From NCBI RefSeq assembly GCF_019308285.1, contig NZ_WWEM01000031.1:248001-312000 (forward strand): a stretch of 64,000 nt of DNA, given 5' to 3'. Below, in pieces: positions 8,683 through 18,973 of the stretch. Source of the DNA: Flavobacterium quisquiliarum. GTDB taxonomy: Bacteria > Bacteroidota > Bacteroidia > Flavobacteriales > Flavobacteriaceae. A program made the position numbers and the translations under genes. The notes under the pieces are model-generated. The model worked only from the letters and a program-made list of their open reading frames with translations, made no database searches and was not told the DNA's origin. Each line of letters starts with the position of its first letter. The stretch's first letter is position 1.

Positions 8683-9735
8683 CTAATTAGTACTCCATTT
8701 ATAGTTTTTGGACCACTCGTAAAATTTATCCAATTTATCTTGATTCTTTTTATGCCATTTAGCAACATCTTCCTCGCCTGAATCCACGTACGCGATATAC
8801 GCAAAAGGTTCAATGAGCTTTTTATTTTTCATTTCGATGAAATATGGCGCTAAAAAATTCCAATAAAAACCAGTATTATCATTTTTTGTTTCTTCTAATG
8901 AAGCACAAATAACCTCAAACTTTCGTATAAAATTCTCTGCATCTGTTTTTTTTACATTCTTTTTATCAAAGTCTAAACCTGCGCTCATAGAAAGTATTAA
9001 ATCTGCAGCAGAAAAATCATTTTCTTTTTTAACTCCTGTAGAATCTGGAAGCGTAGCTGCATCGATATTAATTGTCACTGCTTTCTCACCTGTTTGAGTC
9101 ACGCCTTTCATCATTAAGCTTTTTAAATTTTCAAAGTTCTTCTTTGATCTGCTTGTTTGCGGTTCGACAATTAAAAATCTCGAAAATGCCATAACAGCAG
9201 GAATTCTATTAGAATTTGTCTCTAATATCCCGATAGCATTTAATGAACCAGCATGTTTTGGATTTATACTCAAAGATTTTTGAAAGCAGGAAAGAGCTTC
9301 TGAACTATTATTAGAATTCGCATAACAAATCCCCTTATTAAAATACAATTGATAATAATTTGGAAATCTCTGAATTCCTTCTTCGTATATTTTTAATGCT
9401 TCTTCATTTTTCTTTAAATGATCTAACGCATTAGCATAATTAACGTAAACATTCTGAAGTCCGCTTTCGGGATGAGTTACAATAGCATGTTTTGAAATAG
9501 CTATAACTTCATCAAATTTATTTAAAGAATTCAATGTTAAAGATTTTTCAATTAAAGCAAACAAATTGTCTTTATCTAGTTCTAAAGCTTTATCATAATT
9601 TTTAATTGCTCCTTCATAATCACCTTTATCATGAAGAACTATACCAGATTCTACAAGTTTATCTGCTTCATCTTTATTTTGTGCATAAATACCCGTAAAC
9701 ATTAAGAACAAAAATAGTAGACTTTTAACTTTCAT
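8683..9735 (-). CDS. exported tetratricopeptide repeat protein
   Basis: This protein of 350 residues has a signal peptide (MKVKSLLFLFLMFTGIYA) followed by five or so TPR units between residues 22 and 190. Recognisable 34-residue steps begin at ADKLVESGIVLHDKGDYEGAI, LQNVYVNYANALDHLKKNEEAL and YQLYFNKGICYANSNNSSEAL. The C-terminal 150 residues are not TPR and contain no motif I know. TPR proteins act as scaffolds for protein contacts, here probably in the periplasm. It lies between the DUF4956 gene and a YwqK-like gene, both on the same strand, with a terminator in front of it that separates it from the latter. Confidence 0.75.
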   Translation of the reverse strand: MKVKSLLFLFLMFTGIYAQNKDEADKLVESGIVLHDKGDYEGAIKNYDKALELDKDNLFALIEKSLTLNSLNKFDEVIAISKHAIVTHPESGLQNVYVNYANALDHLKKNEEALKIYEEGIQRFPNYYQLYFNKGICYANSNNSSEALSCFQKSLSINPKHAGSLNAIGILETNSNRIPAVMAFSRFLIVEPQTSRSKKNFENLKSLMMKGVTQTGEKAVTINIDAATLPDSTGVKKENDFSAADLILSMSAGLDFDKKNVKKTDAENFIRKFEVICASLEETKNDNTGFYWNFLAPYFIEMKNKKLIEPFAYIAYVDSGEEDVAKWHKKNQDKLDKFYEWSKNYKWSTN

Positions 9736-9816
9736 ATAGGTTTGATTTAGATTATAAACTTACTATATTTTACTTACATAAAAACGAAATCAACAAAAAA
9801 AACGATAGCATAAAAA

Positions 9817-9846
9817 AAAGGACTTAAAAAAATTTTTAAGTCCTTT
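9817..9846 (-). terminator. terminator of the YwqK-like gene
   Basis: A 14-bp perfect stem, AAAGGACTTAAAAA at 9817-9830 with its complement at 9833-9846, lies 20 bases past the stop codon of the left-reading gene that ends at 9867. On the minus strand the stem is followed by a run of T. Confidence 0.75.
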
Positions 9847-9866
9847 CGTTAGAATTATTACATCTA

Positions 9867-10592
9867 TTATTTTTTAGGAGCTGGCCCTTTCTCAGAAGCT
9901 TTATTAGTATTTTTAGGATCACTCATATTTACTTCTTTTATCAATTTCCCTTTTTGATAAAACTGCCAGATTCCTGCTTTTTTACCGTTTACAAACTTCC
10001 CCTTAGATGCCACTGAAGCATCTGATTCATAAAAAACAGCATCACCATTGTATTCATTATTTTTAAAAGTAGATTCTTCTAAAAGTGTTCCGTCTTGCCC
10101 TAATTTTTTATAAGCTCCTTCTTTCAAACCATTTTTATACATCATCTCTTCTGCCACTTTTGAATTGGGATAATAAATAGTTTTCAAACCTTCCAGCTTT
10201 CCGTTTTTGTAATTTTCAGAAGTCATTAAAACCTTTGAAGCTTTATGATAATATTTCCATTCTCCGTCACGAGATTTTCCAATTTCTTTTCCTTCGCTCA
10301 CTATGTTTTTATTTTGGTCATAAAAAATAGTATACGAGCTCCCGTCATTGGTACTAAAATCTCTTGTTGCGATTACATCTCCTTTTTTAGTATCATCAAA
10401 AAATTTAAAAAGACCTGTTTCTTTTCCGTGATTAAAAGTTCCTTCATAACGCGGACGCTTAGATTCGGCATAAGTACCTTTCCAAAGTCCGTCTTTTTTT
10501 CCGGCAGCATCAACTTTATTAATATCTGTTTGTGCATTTAAAACCAATGCATTTAGAAACAGTAATCCGAGAATGATTTTTTTAGAGATCAT
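9867..10592 (-). CDS. exported YwqK-like MORN-variant repeat protein
   Basis: The 241-residue product has a signal peptide (MISKKIILGLLFLNALVLNAQ) and six or so repeats of about 22 residues of the type KDGLWKGTY, GKLEGLKTIYYPN, NGLKEGAYKKLGQDG and GKKAGIWQFYQKGKLI. These are the MORN-like repeats of the family often labelled 'YwqK family antitoxin'. That label comes from one B. subtilis case. For an exported flavobacterial protein standing alone with no toxin gene nearby, an antitoxin role is unlikely, and a structural or binding role fits better. The tail is Lys/Pro-rich. Confidence 0.75.
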   Translation of the reverse strand: MISKKIILGLLFLNALVLNAQTDINKVDAAGKKDGLWKGTYAESKRPRYEGTFNHGKETGLFKFFDDTKKGDVIATRDFSTNDGSSYTIFYDQNKNIVSEGKEIGKSRDGEWKYYHKASKVLMTSENYKNGKLEGLKTIYYPNSKVAEEMMYKNGLKEGAYKKLGQDGTLLEESTFKNNEYNGDAVFYESDASVASKGKFVNGKKAGIWQFYQKGKLIKEVNMSDPKNTNKASEKGPAPKK

Positions 10593-10643
10593 AGTACATT
10601 TTTTAAGCTTAACGAAAATCTGAATTATAAATTATATTGGCAA

Positions 10644-10672
10644 AAAAAAATCCCGATAAATCGAGATTTTTT
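10644..10672 (-). terminator. terminator downstream of yidC
   Basis: AAAAAATCCCGAT (10644-10656) pairs with ATCGAGATTTTTT (10659-10672) with one mismatch, 9 bases past the yidC stop codon on the minus strand, followed by A/T-rich sequence. Confidence 0.65.
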
Positions 10673-10680
10673 ATTTAGAA

Positions 10681-12603
10681 TTATTTCTTTTTCTTATTCT
10701 GCCCTTGAGCTTTTGCAGCTTCCTGCTGTTCCATTACTTCTTGAAGGCGCTGTTGAAACTTACTTGGTTTCTTAGGCTCTCTCAATTTATTTTCTTGAAT
10801 CTGAGCGTGAATTTTATCACTGTCTACAATGTAGTTTTTAATTACGAACATAATTCCGATTGTGATTAAGTTCGAAATAAAGTTATACAAACTCAAACCT
10901 GCACCGTAACTATTGAAGAAAATTAACATCATTAATGGCGAAACATAAATCATGATTTTCATCATTTTTGCCATATCTGGCATACCTTCCTGTTGAGGCG
11001 CCGCCATTTGTTGATCTCCTGAAGTCATTTTCATGTAGAAGAAAATTGCAATTGCCGCCAAGATTGGAAACAAACTGATATGATCTCCATACAATGGAAT
11101 ATTAAAAGGTAATTTTACCACAGAGTCAAAAGATGACAAATCGTCTGCCCAAAGGAAACTTTTTTGTCTTAATTCAAACGCTGCAGGGAAAAACTGGAAC
11201 GACGCATACATAAACGGAAGCTGAATCAATGCTGGGATACATCCTGCCATTGGGTTTACTCCTGCTTTGTTGTACAGTTTCATTGTTTCCTGTTGTTTCT
11301 TCATTGGGTCTTTTTTGAATTTTTCTCCCAACTCTGCAATATCAGGTCTTAAAACTTTCATTTTAGCCTGAGACAAGAATGATTTATATGTAATTGGCGA
11401 CATGGCCAATTTGATAATTATCGTAAAAATGATAATAGCAATTCCTAATGATAATCCAATAGTTGAACTTAAGAAACCAAATAATGGAATAAAGATAAAT
11501 TTGTTAATCCATCCAAAAATTCCCCATCCTAACGGAATGATTTTATCAAAATTTTTATCGTAAGCTTTTAATGTTTTGTAATCTACAGGACCCATATACA
11601 AATTCATTTTGTAATCGATCTCTCCGTTTGTAAACGCTAAAGGCAAATTTGCTCTGAACTGTTTAGTAAAAACAGTATCGATTTTTTCATCTTTAACTAA
11701 ATCATCAGACTGTAATTTTGATGTTTCAAATGGTTTTTCTGTAGATAAAATAGTGGCAAAGAAATGCTGTTTAAAAGCTACAAAACTAACTTTGGTAGGA
11801 GTTTCTTCTTTTCCTTGTCCGTGTTGACTTACATTATTGTATTTTGACTCGTTGTATTTGTAATCTATTTGAGCAAAACGATTTTCGTAAGAAACACTTT
11901 TCTCGTTTCTGTATGTTTTTAAATCCCATTCTAAATTTAACGGTTTAGCTGAATTTAAAACTTTGTTTAATCCTTGAGAACGAATATCAAAACCAACTAA
12001 ATAATCGTTTGGCTTCAAGATATATTTATATTCCAAAAACTCATTTGCTCCCGCTTTCAAACGCATAGATAAAACTTGGTCTGCACCAATTTTTTCTAAT
12101 GTTGGTTCGAAATACAAATCTTTAGAATTTAATGTTCTATTATCTGTAGTAAGAAGCTGTAAATTTAAGTTTGAGTTGTTGTTTTTAATTAATTCAACTA
12201 ACTGACCTGAACCTTTTTTAAACTTTTCAAATTCTTTTAAAGTAGCTTCAACAATGTACCCCCCTTTGTTAGCGATTTTAAGCTTAAGCTTTTCGTTTTC
12301 AATTGTAGTAAAAGTTTCTTTTGCAGAAGGAAGCGTTGCAGAATAAGCAAATCCTCCTAAAGTTTTTTGCAACTGAGCCAATTGTACTGTATCTCCAGGA
12401 GTTACGGCAGCAACTGGTAATAATGCTGTTTGAGTTTTATCGGCTTTTGCTTGTGCTTCTTGTTTAGCTACTAATTCTTTCTTGGCTTTTTCAGCAGCAA
12501 TTTCTTTTTCAGAAGGTTGATTTTGATAAAAAATCCAAATCAAAATTCCAAATATCAATACAAAACCAATGATCGAATTGAGGTCTAATTTTTTTTCTTC
12601 CAT
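10681..12603 (-). CDS. yidC: membrane protein insertase YidC
   Basis: YidC inserts and folds inner-membrane proteins, alone or with SecYEG. The 640-residue length is right for a Gram-negative YidC with a large periplasmic domain. There is one N-terminal membrane helix (IIGFVLIFGILIWIFY, about residues 11-26), a periplasmic beta-rich domain to about residue 350, and then the conserved five-helix core, with KMSPITYKSF-like and AGCIPALIQLPFMYASF segments around residues 400-470. The tail is rich in Lys and Gln, as in other Bacteroidetes members, and may contact the ribosome. The gene follows pyrG by 78 bases on the same strand and probably shares its transcript. Confidence 0.95.
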   Translation of the reverse strand: MEEKKLDLNSIIGFVLIFGILIWIFYQNQPSEKEIAAEKAKKELVAKQEAQAKADKTQTALLPVAAVTPGDTVQLAQLQKTLGGFAYSATLPSAKETFTTIENEKLKLKIANKGGYIVEATLKEFEKFKKGSGQLVELIKNNNSNLNLQLLTTDNRTLNSKDLYFEPTLEKIGADQVLSMRLKAGANEFLEYKYILKPNDYLVGFDIRSQGLNKVLNSAKPLNLEWDLKTYRNEKSVSYENRFAQIDYKYNESKYNNVSQHGQGKEETPTKVSFVAFKQHFFATILSTEKPFETSKLQSDDLVKDEKIDTVFTKQFRANLPLAFTNGEIDYKMNLYMGPVDYKTLKAYDKNFDKIIPLGWGIFGWINKFIFIPLFGFLSSTIGLSLGIAIIIFTIIIKLAMSPITYKSFLSQAKMKVLRPDIAELGEKFKKDPMKKQQETMKLYNKAGVNPMAGCIPALIQLPFMYASFQFFPAAFELRQKSFLWADDLSSFDSVVKLPFNIPLYGDHISLFPILAAIAIFFYMKMTSGDQQMAAPQQEGMPDMAKMMKIMIYVSPLMMLIFFNSYGAGLSLYNFISNLITIGIMFVIKNYIVDSDKIHAQIQENKLREPKKPSKFQQRLQEVMEQQEAAKAQGQNKKKK

Positions 12604-12681
12604 TATTTTTAAAAAAAGTTATTCGTTTGAGGTTATTAGTTACTTGTTTAATTTAAAAGTTACACCTCTTAGAATGAATTA

Positions 12682-14366
<1,685 letters not shown>

Positions 14367-14518
14367 TTCCAGAATGAGATAATTTTTAAAATTTTAGAGT
14401 TCTTTTAATTTAAATGAAGGTTTTAAGTTTTGACTTTATAAAACGAAAGAATTTTATGATTTTAGCTAAAAATTCGCAATTAATAATCCATAACCTTAAC
14501 AATTTAAAAATACTTTTT

Positions 14519-14749
14519 TTAAGGCTTTGGATATTGTTTTTTGATATTTCGAATCAACTCTTCCAAGCCATTCAATTTCAATTCATAAATCAATTGCAAT
14601 TGCTGGCCAAGCTCTCCTTTTGGAAAACCTTTATTATGATACCAAACCACGTAATATTCGGGTAAATCAATTAAATATTTCCCTTCATATTTCCCGAAAG
14701 GCATTTTAGTATGCGCTAATTTTATGAGTTGTTTTTTGTCTTGATCCAT
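14519..14749 (-). CDS. DUF3820 family small protein
   Basis: This 76-residue soluble protein carries the DUF3820 signature MPFGKYEGKYLIDLPEYYV (from residue 16) followed by WYHNKGFPKGELGQQL. Related sequence occurs as a C-terminal or linker motif in some DNA-processing nucleases, but stand-alone copies such as this have no established role. The ATG at 14749 is the only reasonable start. It is isolated, with repeats upstream on the left-reading side. Confidence 0.8.
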   Translation of the reverse strand: MDQDKKQLIKLAHTKMPFGKYEGKYLIDLPEYYVVWYHNKGFPKGELGQQLQLIYELKLNGLEELIRNIKKQYPKP

Positions 14750-14870
14750 TTTTTTTCAGAGAGGAAAGAAGCTAGAATATAGAAAATAGACTTCTGCATT
14801 TGCTTCGTTATGCAAAACTATTACTTATTTTTCTTTTGCCACAGATTAAAATGATTCACACAGATTAAAA

Positions 14871-14910
14871 AACTTAGCAACTCAGTCTCTCAGCAACTTA
14901 GAAACTAAAT
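14871..14910. repeat. single-arm CTYAGNNN array
   Basis: Four consecutive 8-base units in phase, CTTAGCAA, CTCAGTCT, CTCAGCAA and CTTAGAAA. No inverted partner lies nearby; the next copy, at 15007, has the same orientation. Just before it, at about 14837-14870, is a degenerate copy of the GCCACRRATT repeat also seen at 51171 and 62836. Confidence 0.65.
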
Positions 14911-14960
14911 AAAAAAAGAAGCAAGAAAAAAGAACATAGTTAATTCTCCTTTCCTGCTTC
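14911..14960 (-). terminator. terminator of nagB
   Basis: The arms 14918-14934 and 14944-14960 pair over 17 positions. The three non-Watson-Crick positions become G-U pairs only in the minus-strand RNA, and that RNA then runs into seven U residues (14911-14917). Both facts say the hairpin is used by the left-reading nagB transcript. Confidence 0.6.
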
Positions 14961-15006
14961 AAAAATATTATTCAACTAATTACTTACTTCTAAAGTACTA
15001 AGAAAA

Positions 15007-15047
15007 AAAACTTAGAATCTCAAAACCTTAGCATCTTAGCATCTTTT
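15007..15047. repeat. single-arm CTYAGNNN array touching the nagB stop codon
   Basis: In-phase 8-base units CTTAGAAT, CTCAAAAC, CTTAGCAT and CTTAGCAT run to the base where nagB ends. The orientation is the same as that of the copy at 14871, so the pair cannot form one hairpin. Confidence 0.65.
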
Positions 15048-16975
15048 TAATAATGCCATCTCACGAAAGCTTCCATTGCTGCATAAGTTGCCAAACCTAA
15101 CTGATGGTACAATTGAGCTGTTTCGCGGTTTCTGTCTTCTGCTCTCTGCCAGAACTCTCTTGCATCTGTTCCTTGGAAAACCACTCCATCTTTTTGAGAC
15201 TGATGTTTGAAGATTCCATGACGTTTTGCTAAAACCTGATCAGGACTCATTGGAACCGCCATTTCAACTTCGTCAATTCCCCATTCCTGCCAAGCTCCAC
15301 GGTACAACCATAACCAGCAGTCGTTCATGAATTCTTTTGGTTTTAAAACTTTTACTGCTTCAAAAATAGCATCCAAACAAACTTTATGCGTTCCGTGCGG
15401 ATCTGCTAAATCTCCAGCAGCATAAATTTGGTGTGGTTTAATTTTTTCAATTAAATCCACTGTTAGCTGAATATCTTCTGGCCCAATAGGTTTTTTCTCG
15501 ATTGTTCCGGTTTCATAGAAAGGCAATTCCATAAAGTGAATTTGAGAATCTGGAAGACCCACAAAATAACTTGTCGCTCTCGCCTCTCCTTTTCTAATTA
15601 AACCTTTAATATAACGAACTTCTGGAATATCAATTTCGCTGTTCTTTTTGTTCTGTAAAAATGCTTCTGCTTTTTTGTAGATATTATCGGCTTCCTCGCT
15701 TTTGATTCCGAATTTCTCATTGTAATCAATTACGAATCTTGCAAAACGAAGCGCTTCATCATCAGCAACTGCAATGTTTCCGGATGTTTGGTAAGCCACA
15801 TGCACTTCATGTCCTTGCTCTTGCAAACGCATGAAAGTTCCTCCCATACTGATAATATCATCATCAGGGTGCGGGCTGAAAAGCAATACACGTTTTTTAG
15901 CCGGCTCAGCTCTTTCAGGTCGATTAGAATCATCAGAATTTGGTTTTCCACCTGGCCAACCTGTAATTGTATTTTGTAATTTATTAAAAATCTTAATATT
16001 AGTATCGTAAGCCGGGCCAGAATCTGCCAACAAATCGCTCATACCATTTTCGATATAATCTGCATCTGTAAGCATTAAAATTGGTTTTTTAAGATCTAAT
16101 GCTAATCCTAAAACTGCTTTACGAGTTAATTTGTCTGTCCAAACAATTTTTTCAACCAACCAAGGTTTATTGATTCTAGTTAATTTTGAAGAAGCTTCTT
16201 TATCTAAAATAAAAACAGCATTGTTATGCTCTTGCAAAAATGACGCAGGAACTCTATTGGTAACTTCATCCTCAACTGATTTTTTTACAATATTTGCTTT
16301 TCCTTCTCCCCAAGCCAATAAGATTACTCTTTTTGCTTCCATGATTTTTTTAACCCCAAGTGTAATAGCAGTTCTTGGCGTATTATTTAAACCGTAGAAA
16401 TCTTTGCTGGCTGCAACTCTTGTAATATGGTCTAATGCCACCAAACGAGTTTTAGAGTTTTGAAGCGAACCCGATTCGTTAAAACCAATATGTCCGTTAC
16501 CTCCAATTCCTAGAACCTGTAAATCGATGCCTCCTAAAGCTTCGATTTTAGCTTCATATTCGTGGCAGTAATCAGCTATTTGTTCTTTTGTCAAAAGTCC
16601 GTCTGGAACATGAGCGTTTTCAGGTAAAATATCGACATGATCAAACAAAAGTTCTTTCATAAAACGAACATAACTGTTGATTGAGTTTGGCTCCATTGGA
16701 TAGTATTCATCCAAGTTAAAACTGATTACATTTTTGAAACTCAAACCTTCTTCTTTATGCAGACGCACTAATTCAGCATACAAACCTTTTGGAGAAGAAC
16801 CTGTTGCCAAACCTAAAATACATGGTTTGCCTTCTTTTTGTTTTTCTTTGATTAAAGCTGCAATTTCCTGCGCTACTTCTTTTGAAGCTTCTGTTGAGTT
16901 TTCAAAAACAACTGTATTGATGTTTTCGAATCGTTTTTCGAAACCTGTTGCTTTGTCGATTTTACTTTTTAACAT
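15047..16975 (-). CDS. nagB: glucosamine-6-phosphate deaminase fused to a PIG-L/LmbE deacetylase domain
   Basis: The N-terminal part (residues 20-285) is NagB, which turns glucosamine-6-phosphate into fructose-6-phosphate and ammonia. It has ATGSSPKGLYAEL (58-70), NLDEYY with Asp89, and GGNGHIGFNE (158-167), which holds the ring-opening His162 and Glu167. From about residue 360 follows a zinc-dependent PIG-L/LmbE domain with HPDDD at 369-373 and the partner AAGDLADPHGTH near 522. This family removes acetyl groups from GlcNAc-type substrates. The same two-domain layout (about 640-660 residues) is usual for NagB in Bacteroidetes. The pairing suggests deacetylation and deamination in one chain. 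It is transcribed alone; five phased TTGCA boxes lie 76-122 bases upstream. Confidence 0.92.
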   Translation of the reverse strand: MLKSKIDKATGFEKRFENINTVVFENSTEASKEVAQEIAALIKEKQKEGKPCILGLATGSSPKGLYAELVRLHKEEGLSFKNVISFNLDEYYPMEPNSINSYVRFMKELLFDHVDILPENAHVPDGLLTKEQIADYCHEYEAKIEALGGIDLQVLGIGGNGHIGFNESGSLQNSKTRLVALDHITRVAASKDFYGLNNTPRTAITLGVKKIMEAKRVILLAWGEGKANIVKKSVEDEVTNRVPASFLQEHNNAVFILDKEASSKLTRINKPWLVEKIVWTDKLTRKAVLGLALDLKKPILMLTDADYIENGMSDLLADSGPAYDTNIKIFNKLQNTITGWPGGKPNSDDSNRPERAEPAKKRVLLFSPHPDDDIISMGGTFMRLQEQGHEVHVAYQTSGNIAVADDEALRFARFVIDYNEKFGIKSEEADNIYKKAEAFLQNKKNSEIDIPEVRYIKGLIRKGEARATSYFVGLPDSQIHFMELPFYETGTIEKKPIGPEDIQLTVDLIEKIKPHQIYAAGDLADPHGTHKVCLDAIFEAVKVLKPKEFMNDCWLWLYRGAWQEWGIDEVEMAVPMSPDQVLAKRHGIFKHQSQKDGVVFQGTDAREFWQRAEDRNRETAQLYHQLGLATYAAMEAFVRWHY

Positions 16976-17050
16976 GGTATATTTTTTTAAAATTTATTTT
17001 CTTATTCTTTAAATTTGAAAACATAACTAAAAAAAGCAACAATGATTCTT

Positions 17051-17097
17051 TTGCAACCTATTGCGTTTTTTTTGCAAATATCTGCATTTTTATTGCA
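17051..17097 (-). promoter_or_regulatory. five helically phased TTGCA-like boxes upstream of nagB
   Basis: TTGCA, TTGCG, TTGCA, CTGCA and TTGCA begin at 17051, 17061, 17072, 17082 and 17093. The steps of 10, 11, 10 and 11 bases average one DNA turn, which puts all five boxes on the same face of the helix. The gaps are A/T-rich. This suggests an array of regulator contacts or a bent segment in the nagB promoter region; no bound protein is known. Confidence 0.5.
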
Positions 17098-17468
17098 CCA
17101 CAAAAATAAAATAGTAAGTTTTATTTATTTTTAACTAAGTAGAAGCTTTTTGTTAATGTTCTGAAGTTTTCTAATATAAAACAGATATCTTTTGGTCAGA
17201 ATTTCATAATTCAACAATAAAAACAGGCTATGTTGTAAAATGTTTCTCTCTATATTTATAGCACTCTTTAAAAGAAATCTAGTTTACTTTTAAAACATTC
17301 TACACACTTAAATATAAAATTAATTTTAAGAACATCTATAAAAAAATTAACTGATCAGCTTTCTAACGTTTCATTTTCAAACAATTAACACTCATAAAAA
17401 CCAAAACCATTAAATATGATCTATTAATCTGCATTAAAATTGCATTGACTCATTTAAGTTTTCAATTA

Positions 17469-17500
17469 AAAAATCTCCTGTTTTTGTACAGGAGATTTTT
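17469..17500 (-). terminator. terminator of the GH109-like gene
   Basis: A 13-bp perfect stem (AAAAATCTCCTGT at 17469-17481 with its complement at 17488-17500) and a 6-base loop lie 46 bases past the stop codon of the left-reading gene, with A/T tracts on both sides. Confidence 0.75.
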
Positions 17501-17545
17501 AAGACTAACAAAAAAATAACTAAACAACGAATCCAAATAACTATT

Positions 17546-18916
17546 TTATCTAGAAAATTCAACCGTTTTTAATTTTTGCCATGCCCCTCTCGTAAAATCA
17601 GGAATTTCGACAGGAGCTGAGTTGTTATCTAAAGAAATTTCTGTTAACGGACTTAAACAAGACCATTCTGCCAAATCATAAACATCCATATCTAATGGAA
17701 GTCCTTTTTGAAGACAGTAAAACATTCTGTAATCCATAATAAAATCCATACCGCCATGACCTCCTACTTTTTTAGCCATTTCTTCTATATCTTTTACAAT
17801 CGGATTTTTATATTTTTCCATTAATATCTTTTTTACATCTTCCGATACAAATTCTTCGGCATTAAGATTTTGATAATTTTTAGAAATTTCTGCTCCAGCT
17901 TCTTTTGCATCAATTGCATAACCTTCTACTGGATATTTATTTGCAAATCCTTTTGTTCCTGACAATTGATACATTCTGCTGTAAGGTCTTGGACTTGTAA
18001 CATCGTGCTGAATTTGGATTGTTTTTCCCATTTCAGTACGAATCATTGTCATGGTATGATCTCCATTTCTAAAATCAGTAACCTCTTCTCCTGTTTTTTC
18101 TTTTATAAATGCTGGATTTCCAACTGCTTTAGTATCCATTGAAACTAAAAAGTTCATTTTATCACCCCTATGAATATTCAAAGCCAAACAAGCCGGTCCC
18201 ATTCCGTGTGTTGGATAAACATCTCCCCTGTGTTTGCGGTTATAATCCATTCTCCAGTTATTCCAGTAGTTTTGCCAATAGGGCTGAAGTCCATGAATAT
18301 AAGATCCCTCGGCATGAAGAATTTCTCCAAATAAACCTTGTTGTGCCATGTTTAAGGTAGTCAATTCGAAGAAATCATAAACGCAGTTTTCAAGCATCAT
18401 ACAATGTTTTCTAGTTTTCTCAGAAGTATCAATAATATCCCAGATTTCTTTCATGGTCAAAGCACCAGGAACCTCAACAGCAACATGTTTACCATCTTTC
18501 ATAGCCTGAACTGCGATATTGGCATGATGCTTCCAATCGGTTACAATATAAACTAGATCCACATTATCTAATTTTGTTACTTTTTTCCAAGCATCTTCTC
18601 CAAAAAATTCCTGCGCTTTTGGTGCGCCAAGCTTTATCAGAGTATCGTTTGCCGCTTTTGTTCTTTCTTCCATCATATCACACAGAGCTACAATTTCTAC
18701 TCCTGGAATATGCGGAATACGCTCTACAGCTCCAGTACCACGCATTCCTAATCCAATAATTGCTACTCGAACATGAGGGATTGCTGGTGTTGCCAGACGT
18801 AAAACATCGGTTTGTCCTTTATCTCTTTTTGGTGTTTTTGTTTTGATAAGCTGTGCTGATGTAGTACAAACTTTGAATAGCAAAAATGCTATGAATAAAA
18901 ATCTTAAACTTTTCAT
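17546..18916 (-). CDS. Gfo/Idh/MocA family protein, GH109 alpha-N-acetylgalactosaminidase-like
   Basis: The 456-residue product has a signal peptide (MKSLRFLFIAFLLFKVCTTSA) and then an NAD-binding Rossmann domain (VAIIGLGMRGTGAVERI, about residues 52-68). EVPGALTMKEIWD and VYPTHGMGPACLALNI follow, the latter typical of family GH109. These enzymes use NAD+ in a redox-assisted mechanism to remove terminal alpha-N-acetylgalactosamine; some family members act on other N-acetylhexosaminides. Export fits action on oligosaccharides in the periplasm. It lies 57 bases downstream of the HGSNAT-like gene and ends the left-reading SusCD cluster. The exact specificity is inferred. Confidence 0.8.
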   Translation of the reverse strand: MKSLRFLFIAFLLFKVCTTSAQLIKTKTPKRDKGQTDVLRLATPAIPHVRVAIIGLGMRGTGAVERIPHIPGVEIVALCDMMEERTKAANDTLIKLGAPKAQEFFGEDAWKKVTKLDNVDLVYIVTDWKHHANIAVQAMKDGKHVAVEVPGALTMKEIWDIIDTSEKTRKHCMMLENCVYDFFELTTLNMAQQGLFGEILHAEGSYIHGLQPYWQNYWNNWRMDYNRKHRGDVYPTHGMGPACLALNIHRGDKMNFLVSMDTKAVGNPAFIKEKTGEEVTDFRNGDHTMTMIRTEMGKTIQIQHDVTSPRPYSRMYQLSGTKGFANKYPVEGYAIDAKEAGAEISKNYQNLNAEEFVSEDVKKILMEKYKNPIVKDIEEMAKKVGGHGGMDFIMDYRMFYCLQKGLPLDMDVYDLAEWSCLSPLTEISLDNNSAPVEIPDFTRGAWQKLKTVEFSR

Positions 18917-18973
18917 TTTTTTTGTTTTAATGATATTTTTTTTGAACGTTTTCTCTGTAGTAATTTGTTCTTA

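Larger units (their letters stand above)
16976..17545. other. 570-base gene-free region upstream of nagB
   Basis: I find no credible gene here. It holds the phased TTGCA boxes (17051-17097) and the terminator of the GH109-like gene (17469-17500). The rest (17100-17465) is AT-rich with no convincing TAnnTTTG promoter or RNA structure. Confidence 0.6.

Noticed and set aside
9867..10592. Toxin-antitoxin role for the YwqK-like gene
   Set aside because: The protein has a signal peptide and no toxin gene is adjacent; the antitoxin label comes from family naming.
15047..16975. Asn160 in the NagB domain where E. coli NagB has the catalytic Asp141
   Set aside because: GGNGHIGFNE with Asn is, as I recall, common in active NagB enzymes of other bacteria, and His162 and Glu167 are kept. 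Not a sign of inactivation.
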